Assembly: GCF_014287955.1 (NCBI RefSeq)
Contig: NZ_JACOPD010000002.1
Location: forward strand, 386,915 to 450,914
Direction: 5' to 3'
Length of the DNA: 64,000 bases
Source: Lachnospira hominis (ex Liu et al. 2021)
Lineage (GTDB): Bacteria; Bacillota; Clostridia; Lachnospirales; Lachnospiraceae
The notes under the pieces are model-generated. The model had not been told where the DNA came from, ran no database searches, and saw nothing but the letters and a program-made list of their open reading frames with translations. Made by a program: the position numbers and the translations under genes. Numbering within the stretch: the stretch's first letter is position 1; each line of letters begins with the position of its first letter. Positions 27,928-36,900 of the stretch are shown in pieces.

Positions 27928-28479
27928 TCAGTCTGCATACTGTGTTGAAGCAGCAAGTTCTTTGGCTTTTTCTTCACTTATAAGCAGCTTTACTATCTCA
28001 AGTCCCAGGTCAACAGAAGTACCCATTCCTCTTGAGGTTGTAATATTTCCATCAGTTACAACTCTCACAGGTGCTAAAAGTACCTGTGCTCCATCGAGAT
28101 ATTTTTCAAATCCAGGAAAACATGTTGCTTTCTTTCCTTTTAAAAGCCCTATTCTTCCGAGTATGCTTGGAGCTGCACATATCGCAGCAATCCTTTTTCC
28201 CTTTTTATCATGCTCCTTTAATGCATTAAGAAGTTTTTCATTTTCCATATATGATTTATGTCCAGGCCCTCCCGGAAGAAATAATAAATCTGACTCTTCA
28301 AGATTAACTTCATCAAAAAAATAATCTGCTTTTACAGGTATATTTTGTGCACTTATAACATTTTTATCACCTGTAATTGAAACTGTATCTGTATCTATTC
28401 CTGCACGCCTGCAAATATCTATAACAGCAAGTGCTTCAACTGTCTCAAATCCGTCTGTCAAAAAAGCTGTAACTTTCAT
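27928..28479 (-). CDS. DJ-1/PfpI family protein
   Basis: A 183-residue DJ-1/ThiJ/PfpI fold protein. The nucleophile elbow is AAICAAPSILG (Cys about residue 102), with the conserved Glu in DGFETVEAL and FLPGGPG before it. Bacterial relatives act in deglycation or thiol stress, but no activity can be assigned. The ATG at 28479 has GGAG 6 bases upstream and is preferred over in-frame ATGs at 28491 and 28512. Probably cotranscribed with the carboxypeptidase gene. Confidence 0.92.
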   Translation of the reverse strand: MKVTAFLTDGFETVEALAVIDICRRAGIDTDTVSITGDKNVISAQNIPVKADYFFDEVNLEESDLLFLPGGPGHKSYMENEKLLNALKEHDKKGKRIAAICAAPSILGRIGLLKGKKATCFPGFEKYLDGAQVLLAPVRVVTDGNITTSRGMGTSVDLGLEIVKLLISEEKAKELAASTQYAD

Positions 28480-28602
28480 ACTAATCTCCATTCCGTGGTC
28501 ATATAACACCACATATTTATAGTACGCTAATAACGCAGATTTTTCAATATGTTTTATGGTAAATGTTACATAAATGTTACGTTAATTTTAATAAAATGAT
28601 TT

Positions 28603-29586
28603 TTAAAAACATCTCTTGAATAAATTATATAATCCTGCTTTCCAGACATCATCGTCATGCCCGCTGCCTTCGACTTCAAAATAATCATGTTTTATTCCTT
28701 CTTCCGTAAGTTTCTGATGATAATATCTGGTAGAATCAAGACACCATGGGTCACGGCTGCCTACCATAAGTGACAGATAAACCGGCTTTGTCTCTTCACT
28801 TTTTATCTCAAAATCTTCAAGAATCGGCTTGTTCCAGAATGAGCCTGCATTAAACTGTGTCGGTATAACGCCCGGACATGGTGCAAGAGAGCTTATATAT
28901 CCTATTTTATCCTGCATTATAAATCCTATTGCAAGGCACTCTGTTCCACCCTGTGATGTTCCTATTATTCCGGTATTTTCACGCCCTGTTTTTACAGAAT
29001 ATGTTCTTTCTATAAACGGCATCAAATCATTTTGCAAATCATTGACAAAATTATCATAAGCTGTTCTTGACTGTTCTCCTGTAGCTGTCTCCTTTGATGC
29101 AATTTCCGATGTATACATATCAACAGTGACTATTATCATAGGCTTTGCAGTACCGTCAACGAGCATATTTCCATAAACAATATCAAGATAACTGTCATCA
29201 CGGCTCCAGTCAAAATGGTCTCCTCCAAATCCATGAAGCACATAAACAACCGGATATTTCTTTTTTTCATCATATCCTGCCGGCAAAAGCACGCCGCACA
29301 TCTTGTCTTTTCCTATCGTTGAACTGTAATAAATAACCCTGTCATTCATGTATCCATAATCAACACCATCTCTTTTTTCATCAAATCCCTGAGGTCTTGA
29401 AAAATCCGTGTCACCATATGGATTTCTTGGAATATCATCATCCATGGCATCTGAATTTTGTGCTGTACCTTGTGCTGTATCTTGTTTTATATCAGTATTT
29501 CCTGACTTTTTTGATGCACATGACACAAGAAATGATAATATCATTACAGGCAGTAATATTTTTGCCGCTGCATTTTTTATTTTCAT
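28603..29586 (-). CDS. Lipoprotein esterase, CE1/feruloyl-esterase-like alpha/beta hydrolase
   Basis: A 327-residue exported lipoprotein. The signal peptide ends in the lipobox LVSC, so the Cys near residue 23 is lipidated. The hydrolase domain has the oxyanion region VYVLHGFGGDHFDWSRDD, nucleophile GTSQGGTE, acid MVGSRDPWC and His in VEGSGHDDDVWKAGL. This matches the esterase D/CE1-type family, which includes feruloyl and acetyl xylan esterases; enterochelin-type esterases are an alternative. A cell-surface carbohydrate esterase would fit the plant-wall enzymes elsewhere in the window. The ATG at 29586 has AAAGGA upstream. Confidence 0.85.
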   Translation of the reverse strand: MKIKNAAAKILLPVMILSFLVSCASKKSGNTDIKQDTAQGTAQNSDAMDDDIPRNPYGDTDFSRPQGFDEKRDGVDYGYMNDRVIYYSSTIGKDKMCGVLLPAGYDEKKKYPVVYVLHGFGGDHFDWSRDDSYLDIVYGNMLVDGTAKPMIIVTVDMYTSEIASKETATGEQSRTAYDNFVNDLQNDLMPFIERTYSVKTGRENTGIIGTSQGGTECLAIGFIMQDKIGYISSLAPCPGVIPTQFNAGSFWNKPILEDFEIKSEETKPVYLSLMVGSRDPWCLDSTRYYHQKLTEEGIKHDYFEVEGSGHDDDVWKAGLYNLFKRCF

Positions 29587-29694
29587 AATCAAAATCAGTC
29601 CTTTCAAATAAAAATTATAATTTTATTATTTACAATTTTTATTTTAAATTATGATATCTATTATGTCCAATACCTATTCTTAATAGATATCTAT

Positions 29695-29735
29695 AACAAA
29701 AAGGTACAGAACGCTTTTTCACGCCCTGTACCTCT
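29695..29735 (-). terminator. Intrinsic terminator of hppA
   Basis: On the minus strand AGGTACAG and CTGTACCT form the stem, followed by TTTTTGTT. Confidence 0.85.
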
Positions 29736-29774
29736 TAAATTTTTATAAGTATGTGCATTTAATACAAAAATATT

Positions 29775-31955
29775 TTATCTGATTCCGAAAATGAGATATA
29801 ACAGGTTATAGTTGTAGAAAAGAACTGCTGCAACAAGTGAAACTGTTGACATAATCTTGATAAGAATATCAAGTGATGGTCCTACTGTATCTTTAAGAGG
29901 ATCACCTACTGTATCACCTACAACTGCCGCATCATGTGCCGGAGAGCCTTTGCCCTGTCCCTCAAAAGCACCTGATTCAATATACTTCTTTGCATTATCC
30001 CATGCACCACCTGCATTACCTGTAAATATTGCAAGCATAATAGCTGAAAGTGTTGCACCGATAAGAAGTCCGCCTACAAAGTAAGGTCCGAAAAGGAAAC
30101 CTGAAATTACAGGGAAAATAATTGAAAGAATAGCCGGCATTCTCATCTCTTTTAAAGCTCCCTGTGAAGAAATCTCTATACATGTCTTATAATCAGGTTT
30201 TGCTTTACCTTCAAGAATTCCAGGAATTTCTTTAAACTGTCTTCTTACTTCATCAACCATCTTACGTGCCGCATTGGCAACAGCTTCAATAAGCATTCCT
30301 GAGAAAAGGAAAGGAAGTGCACCACCGATTAAGGCACCAGCAAGAATAAGCGGATTTGTAAAGTTAAGTTCAAGCTGTGAACCTTCAGGCTGGAATGCAT
30401 AAAGGAAACTAACCATAAGTGAAAGTGCGGCAAATGAAGCAGAACCAATGGCAAAACCTTTGCCGATTGCTGCTGTTGTATTACCTACTGAATCAAGTTT
30501 ATCTGTAATCTCACGAACCTCAGGCTCAAGTTCTGACATCTCAGCAATTCCGCCTGCATTATCTGAAATAGGTCCATATGTATCAACAGAAACTGTTGCG
30601 GATACAAATGAAAGCATGCCAACAGCTGCCATAGCAATACCAAACATTCCGGACACAGCATATGAAACGTATGTTGTTATACCAAGGATAATGAGTGGAA
30701 GCATACAAGACTTCATGCCCACTGCAAGACCCTGTGTAATTGTAAGTGCTGCTCCTTCTTTTGCACTCTCAGCAATCTTCTTAGTCGGATTATAATCATA
30801 ACTTGTATAATATTCTGCTATTGCACCGATAATAACACCACTAATAACACCAAGTGACGCTGCTATCCAAGGTGATGTATATCCTGTCTTAAATCCTGCA
30901 ACATCAAGTACCGCTTTAGTTTCAGGCTTAAACATAAAATATGTCGCAACAAAGCCGCCTATGATTGTGATTACGGCTGCACTCCATGTTGAAATATTCA
31001 AATCCCTGTGAGGACTATCTGAGCCTTTCTTAATAAGAACATATGCGATGCCAAGACACGAAGCAATAAGGCCAATTGCCGCAAAAACAAGTGGAAAATA
31101 CATCATCTTCATAAGAAGTGTATCTGAAACCGTAAGTTTATTTGCGATATTTGAAAGGAATAAGCTTACTGCAAGAATAATTGCAGATGATATAGCTCCT
31201 ACAAACGATTCGAGCAGGTCTGAACCAAGTCCTGCAACATCACCTACATTATCACCTACGTTATCTGCTATTGTTGCCGGGTTACGAGGGTCATCTTCCG
31301 GAATGTGTGCTTCCGTCTTACCTACAAGGTCGGCACCCATATCTGCCGCCTTTGTATAAATACCACCACCGACACGGTTAAACATAGCTACGATAGAACA
31401 TCCCAATGCATAACATGAAAGACACTGTGTGAAAATATGCTGTCCATCACGAAGTGCACTGATTGAAATCATATTAAGACCGTAACCGAAAATTATGTAT
31501 ACAAGGAATAAACCAAGAAGTGCGAAACCACCTACACATAATCCCATTACAGAACCACCCTTTAATGCTACCTTGAGTGTTGAACCGATATTCTTAGTCT
31601 TTCTTGCTGTATTAGATACTCTGACATTTGCATAAGTTGCAATCTTCATTCCTACCCATCCTGCTGATGCACTCATCACAACTCCGATGATGAAACATAC
31701 TGATGGCTCCCAGCTGAATTTTCCATACTGGACTGAAAAAATTGCTGCAAATATAATTGCAATAATAACCACTACAATACCTATAATCTTATACTCATAA
31801 GTAATAAATGCGTTAGCTCCAACTCTGATAGCTTCCGCGATCTCTGACATACGGTCTGTTCCTTCATCAAGCTTTTTGACGCCGATAAAATTAAATGCCG
31901 CATATCCAAGTGCCAGCAGTGCTGCCACAATGACTAAAATTAATAAAGCTGCCAT
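29775..31955 (-). CDS. hppA: K+-stimulated membrane pyrophosphatase ion pump
   Basis: A 726-residue integral membrane pyrophosphatase with about 16 helices, coupling PPi hydrolysis to Na+ or H+ export. The PPi site motifs are DNVGDNVGDVAGLGSDLLES (about residues 221-240) and the late DTVGDPLKDTVGPSLDI. The stretch GNTTAAIGKGFAIGSA has Ala rather than Lys at the key site, the mark of K+-dependent enzymes. Whether Na+ or H+ is pumped cannot be decided here, though gut Clostridia often carry Na+ pumps. Strong AGGAG site, monocistronic. Confidence 0.97.
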   Translation of the reverse strand: MAALLILVIVAALLALGYAAFNFIGVKKLDEGTDRMSEIAEAIRVGANAFITYEYKIIGIVVVIIAIIFAAIFSVQYGKFSWEPSVCFIIGVVMSASAGWVGMKIATYANVRVSNTARKTKNIGSTLKVALKGGSVMGLCVGGFALLGLFLVYIIFGYGLNMISISALRDGQHIFTQCLSCYALGCSIVAMFNRVGGGIYTKAADMGADLVGKTEAHIPEDDPRNPATIADNVGDNVGDVAGLGSDLLESFVGAISSAIILAVSLFLSNIANKLTVSDTLLMKMMYFPLVFAAIGLIASCLGIAYVLIKKGSDSPHRDLNISTWSAAVITIIGGFVATYFMFKPETKAVLDVAGFKTGYTSPWIAASLGVISGVIIGAIAEYYTSYDYNPTKKIAESAKEGAALTITQGLAVGMKSCMLPLIILGITTYVSYAVSGMFGIAMAAVGMLSFVSATVSVDTYGPISDNAGGIAEMSELEPEVREITDKLDSVGNTTAAIGKGFAIGSASFAALSLMVSFLYAFQPEGSQLELNFTNPLILAGALIGGALPFLFSGMLIEAVANAARKMVDEVRRQFKEIPGILEGKAKPDYKTCIEISSQGALKEMRMPAILSIIFPVISGFLFGPYFVGGLLIGATLSAIMLAIFTGNAGGAWDNAKKYIESGAFEGQGKGSPAHDAAVVGDTVGDPLKDTVGPSLDILIKIMSTVSLVAAVLFYNYNLLYLIFGIR

Positions 31956-32037
31956 TAATCTTCTCCTCTTTTTTGTTTAATTAACAATCAGGCTTACACA
32001 CATCGCACTGAATTATTTATATAAATTTTACTATTTT

Positions 32038-32066
32038 TTTATATATACGTCAATTATTTTATGCAA
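32038..32066 (-). promoter_or_regulatory. Probable sigma-A promoter of hppA
   Basis: On the minus strand TTGCAT, a 17-base spacer and TATAAA, about 80 bases before the hppA start. The rest of the 31956-32272 gap shows no gene or riboswitch; it must also hold the degV promoter. Confidence 0.6.
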
Positions 32067-32272
32067 CTTTACTTTAAATTGTTTATTTTTGCATACATCT
32101 ATATTTTAACTTGCAATTCCCAGCCTTATGTATTGTAGTTTTTAATACTATGTGATATATTAATGTAAATATTTTATTGCGTCTTTATGCTCCGTGATAA
32201 ACATTTAAAGTAACCATTCATAAAGGTAATAGGAAAAATATTATAAGTAATAGAAATTGGAGATTTAATTTT

Positions 32273-33169
32273 ATGTTTAAAATAATTACAGACACAGCAT
32301 GCGATTTTCTTATGGATTATGCAGCTTCCGTAGATGTCACACTCATTCCGCTTTATATAACATTTGACGGTGAAACTTATTACAAAGACAGAACTGAGCT
32401 TTCAACTGATGAATTCTACAGACGCATAACAGAGGAAAAGATATATCCAAGAACATCTCTTCCAAGTGTCCAGGATTATATAGACGCATATCTTCCTGCC
32501 GTAAAGGAAAACATTCCAATTGTTACAATATGCCTTTCTACTGCTTTAAGTGGTGCAGTCAACTCTGCAAGAATGGCAGCACAGCAGGTTATGGAAGATT
32601 ATCCGGATGCAAAAATCACAGTAATCAATTCTCAGTTCATATCTGCTGCTGAAGGTCTTTTAGTATATGAAGCAATCCGTATGAACCGCGATAACATTCC
32701 TTATGAAAAAGCGGTATCTATTCTTCAGAAAATGACAGACATCGGAACAGTTTACTTTACAATCGGCTCTCTTGATTATATCAAAAAAGGGGGTCGTCTT
32801 GGAAAACTCGCATCTATGGTAACAGGAATTTTAAATATCAGGCCAAGTCTTTTCCTTAAAAACGGTGAGGTAAACGTAAGCGGTCTCTGCCGTACACGCA
32901 AAAAATCGGTTGCAAACGTATTTGAAAGCTGCAAAAAATATTTCACAAGCAGAAACATTGACCCGAATACTTACGATATTTCGGTTGCATCGGCAACTAC
33001 GCCGGACGAATGTGACGAGCTCCGCCGTCAGGTTGAAGAAGATTTCAAAATCAAATGTGTCGAGAGCCGTGAACGTTTTGACTTACGTGTAAGCTCAATA
33101 ACAGGCGTACACACAGGTCCTACAACAATCGGAATCGGTATTATGCCTAAGTATGAAACACTGCTGTAG
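32273..33169 (+). CDS. DegV family fatty-acid-binding protein
   Basis: A 298-residue DegV protein. Marks are KIITDTACDF at the start, PRTSLPSVQDYIDAY near 62, TICLSTALSGAVNSA near 86, IGSLDYIKKGGRLG near 165 and the final GVHTGPTTIGIGI. Members bind a single fatty acid and in some Firmicutes act as FakB for the FakA kinase, passing exogenous fatty acids into phospholipid synthesis; no fakA is in the window. TTGGAG precedes the ATG. Divergent from hppA. Confidence 0.95.
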   Translation: MFKIITDTACDFLMDYAASVDVTLIPLYITFDGETYYKDRTELSTDEFYRRITEEKIYPRTSLPSVQDYIDAYLPAVKENIPIVTICLSTALSGAVNSARMAAQQVMEDYPDAKITVINSQFISAAEGLLVYEAIRMNRDNIPYEKAVSILQKMTDIGTVYFTIGSLDYIKKGGRLGKLASMVTGILNIRPSLFLKNGEVNVSGLCRTRKKSVANVFESCKKYFTSRNIDPNTYDISVASATTPDECDELRRQVEEDFKIKCVESRERFDLRVSSITGVHTGPTTIGIGIMPKYETLL

Positions 33170-33214
33170 GAATTATACAGTATTAAATTTACACCGTGAA
33201 TGTACATTATAATA

Positions 33215-33253
33215 TAAAATGCGGGTTATATAATTAACATCCCGCATATTTTG
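33215..33253 (+). terminator. Intrinsic terminator of degV
   Basis: ATGCGGG pairs with CCCGCAT across a 15-base loop, followed by ATTTTG. Confidence 0.65.
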
Positions 33254-33347
33254 TAAAATATAAAACACGGTATTTTTTGATTCGGACACTTCGTGTCAAT
33301 ACTCAAAAAATACCGTGTTTTATTTTTCATATTAAATTTTACAAAAC
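33247..33347. repeat. Long nested palindrome
   Basis: Perfect 21-bp arms at 33260-33280 and 33303-33323, with an inner 5-bp hairpin GACAC-TTC-GTGTC in the loop and outer arms TTTTGTAAAAT / ATTTTACAAAA. It lies between convergent degV and the toxin remnant, and could terminate transcription on either strand. Confidence 0.8.
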
Positions 33348-33358
33348 AATATTTATAA

Positions 33359-33505
33359 TTATTTCTCATGACTAATAATCCATTTTAACATATCCTCAGT
33401 AACGATTTTACCCGATGCCAAGTCACGAATACCGTTACTGCCTCCCGTAGCTTCAATCAGCCTTTCGTGAAGTGCAACAACCTGCTCTCTGCTTAATCTT
33501 ATCAT
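33359..33505 (-). pseudogene. Doc/Fic toxin remnant with internal deletion
   Basis: A 48-residue open frame. It starts MIRLSREQVVALHERLIEAT then GGSNGIRD, the N-terminus of Doc (death-on-curing) toxins, and ends KIVTEDMLKWIISHEK, which resembles the Doc C-terminus. About 75-80 residues expected in between, including the Fic core HPFxDGNKR that modifies EF-Tu, are missing, while the frame is kept. The ATG overlaps the antitoxin stop by 4 bases, as in intact phd-doc operons. The product should be inactive as a kinase toxin. Homology is recognised from pattern, not from a search. Confidence 0.75.
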
Positions 33506-33744
33506 TCAGCAAGCACCTCATAAGCCTGCATATTCTGCTTAATAAGACGCTCTGATATAACATATACGTCCTCTGCAGATGCTATTTTTTCTTTCTCCGC
33601 TTTACTAAAGTCAATTACAAGATACCTTGGTACATTGTTTTTAAGAATAACCGCTGCACCATATTCGTCAACAACTCTTGCAACCTTTGAAAAATTCTGA
33701 TTAGCTTCTGTTATAGAAATCATTGTATTTGTATCTACTGTCAC
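33502..33744 (-). CDS. Phd/YefM family antitoxin
   Basis: An 80-residue antitoxin. The N-terminal DNA-binding part is ISITEANQNFSKVARVVDEY and the beta strands AAVILKNNVPRYLVIDFSKA; the C-terminal tail that would wrap the toxin is ISERLIKQNMQAYEVLAE. A GTG start at 33744 has GAGAGGTG 6 bases upstream; an internal ATG at 33723 (MISITEAN) is an alternative. It is intact although its Doc partner is deleted, so it may survive as a repressor or as an antidote to another copy. Confidence 0.88.
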   Translation of the reverse strand: MTVDTNTMISITEANQNFSKVARVVDEYGAAVILKNNVPRYLVIDFSKAEKEKIASAEDVYVISERLIKQNMQAYEVLAE

Positions 33745-33873
33745 AATACACACCTCTCTTTTTTATTGTACACATATTCTAGGATAAATATAACCTATTT
33801 TTATAGCTATTACATTAAACTTTTAAAATATCTTCCGAAATCATAAAACACGATATTTCCATGTAAATTAAAA

Positions 33874-33932
33874 CGCTCCTTTCCGTGCGTGAAGTGATTG
33901 TTTCTTCTCACTTGTCCGCCCGAAAAGGAGCA
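33874..33932 (-). terminator. Terminator of the GH3 gene
   Basis: On the minus strand GCTCCTTTTC pairs with GAAAGGAGC over a 40-base structured loop that contains a further AAGTGA / TCACTT hairpin, and is followed by GTTTTAATTT. Confidence 0.65.
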
Positions 33933-33989
33933 TATTGTTTCTATTCGTCGGAACTGATTCCGCAAATAATTTTTTTGTGCAATTATTGA

Positions 33990-36900
33990 TTACTCTTCAT
34001 CTTTTCTGCACTTTTTGCCTGTAAGTGCAAATCCCGCACCAAGTGCTGTTACAGCCGCACTTACTGAATACCATAATAATCCGCTTTCACCTGTTGCAAC
34101 AGCTTCTTCTGTCTTGGACTGTTCTGTCTTAGATTCATCCGTATTGGTGTCATCTGTTGTTCCCTGGCTGTTTCCGCCGTTTCCGTTTGAATCATCTGTT
34201 CCCGGCGTCGGATTAGGTGTTGGGTCCGGTGTCGGTGTTGGGTCTGGTGTCGGTGTTGGGCCCGGTGTCGGTGTTGGGTCCGGTGTTTTTTCTTGTGTAG
34301 GCATCTTTTCAAAACTTCCAAGATTGTATACATTCGTATATCCTAATTCCATTGCCTTTTTAACAGCACTTTCGGCTCTTACACCTGATGCACACGCAAA
34401 GATAAGCGGTGTGCTCTTGTCATAAATACTAAGTCCCGTCTCCAATGTATCCAACGGAATATTAATTGAGTCGATTGCCCATTTTTCTTCAAATTCTTCC
34501 GCTGTTCTTACATCAATAAGCTTTGCACCGTTTGCGAGCAGAACATTAGCTTCGTCAGGTTCTATCGAATTTCCTCCGATGCTTCCCATCTCGATTTCTT
34601 TTTTGTTTGTTCCGTCGCTGACAGTCATAATATCATTTTCTATAGTCATTATCTTATTATCGAAATCACTGACTTTTTTAAGCTTGTAACACTTCTGACA
34701 GCTTGTAAAAACAATCACAAGTCCGTTATCGCATGATGCGTATAATCTGTCTTTATATACAGCAAGTGCATTTATTGTATACTTATCGTTTGCATTGTAT
34801 GCAACATCTGCTTCGGCAAAATACTCCGTACTAAGTTGTGTCATTGTGCCGTTGCTGTCCTGTATCCATACTTTTGTATTGTCGGTCAGGTCATTTTTCG
34901 TAAGAACTGCTTTTGCACCGCCCCAGTCAACAAACTGAACAGGTGTGTCAATATCTTTTATTTCATCTTCCGAATCGCCTGCACCGTCGGCATAATACTC
35001 TACTATTACAGCAAATATCTGTTTATTGCTGCTGCCGCCGTAAATGTATACAGGATTTTGTGTATCTTTTACTTCAAGACTTACAGAAGCCACAGAACCC
35101 GTACCCGGCTGAGTTGCCTTATTATCTTCGCTTTGATAAACAGTCATGCTTCTTGCAGCATCACCGCCCAAAAATACAGCCGTTACCTTACATGGTGCTT
35201 TCGGTGTGAAATAAAGGCTTCTCTTTGTCGTGCTTCCCGAACCTGCCTGCCATGCTTTGTTAAATGAATACTCATATGTCTTATCATTTGCATCTGTATA
35301 GGTATATGTTCCTTTTTTAGAGGCAAGTGTCCATGAACCGTATCCGCAAAGACCGTTTACCGTGTCCGCATAAACAGTTCCATCTGTACCTCCTGTGAGC
35401 TTTGTATAATCAAACTCCTTATTTTCAAGGTTGTAAACTACAATTTCACTGTCCTTAGGTGTCTTGTAAATCTTTTTATATGAATCGGAAAGCTGTTTTC
35501 CGTTTGCATCATATATTGCAAATTTAACTATATCACCCGAAACCGCTCCTGTTTCAATCTCATATTCACCTGTTCCTGATACAACAGTCTCAACTGTACT
35601 CTTAACAGACGAATCTTCATTTAATACCTGTGCCGTAAGCTTGACATCTGATGATTTTACGCTTCCGCGATATTTAATAGTAACTTTCGCTCTTCCGTTT
35701 GTCCTGTTGGCAACCTTACTTATGATATAAGGCAAATCATCATTATTTTCTATGTAATTCAATCTGAAATAATCAAGATTGCTTCCGTTTGTCTGTACAT
35801 ATACCGTCGTACAGCCGTTCTCATCAAGCAGTCCGTTAAGCTGTGCATTGTATACTACATCCTCGTTAATCGTAAATTGTGTATCTGCCCATGTATCCCA
35901 TGTGCCTGTTGCTGCTGCCTGTGAAGATGCGATGAGCTTATCAGGCAATGCACTTTTATCAAGACTTATATTGATTACCGAATCGTTTTTACCGGCATAT
36001 CTTGCAGTGATACCGTCAATATTTGATAATTTTACATCCTTATATTCAATCCATGTATCTCCGGCACTGCCGACATTAAAGCCGCCGCTGCTTCCTTTCT
36101 GTGAATCCGTCAGGCTGGCACCGTTGCCGTTATCCGCATACTCTGCTTCTATCTGTGTATTTACATGAACCGTAATTTTTCCGCAAATCATATTTTCAAG
36201 GTCTGTTGCGGTAATCTGGATTATTCCGTTTCCGTATACCGTAAGATTTCCGTTTTCGTCAACAGATGCGGTCTTACGTACAGAATCGTCTGTTTTCTGA
36301 ACTTTCCATGTAAGTTTTGAATTGTCTATTATTTTTCCGTCTTTATCCGATACGCTTAACGCAATTCCCGTATAAGGTGACGCATTTGTAATTGTGCCTG
36401 TTGCCCCGTTATATTCAGGAATTCCGCCATCACGGTAATCAATCACACCAGATTTGATAATCTCAGGATTTACCGAAGTGATATTGTAAACAGACTCAAG
36501 CTTATCCATATCTACGGAATTCATGTCATTTACAGCTTTTGAAAGAACATTGTCAAGCTCGTCTCTTGTTGAAACTTTTCCGAGATTTTCAACGGCCTTA
36601 TTGTATATATCCGTCACTTCACTGTAATTTTTCTCAGAATAAGCTGACTTTGGAAGTCTGTCAAATGCCGTTTTAAGTTCAGCCTTTGCATTATCTATTT
36701 CAGACTGATAAGGTTTGATTTGTAATTTGTTTACAACAGGATAAGAATCTGTCTTTGTAACACCGTCTACCGTAACAGAAACAGTAACCGTTGTTACACC
36801 TTCTTTCTTTCCTGATTTTACATTTCCATCAGAATCAACCGAAGCGATGTCATTATCGGCACTCTTATAAGAGACAACTGTATTTTTATCTGTCAAATCA

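Noticed and set aside
34061..34333. His/Arg-rich frame in the GH3 linker
   Set aside because: Shifted reading of the TPDPTP repeat DNA, not a gene.
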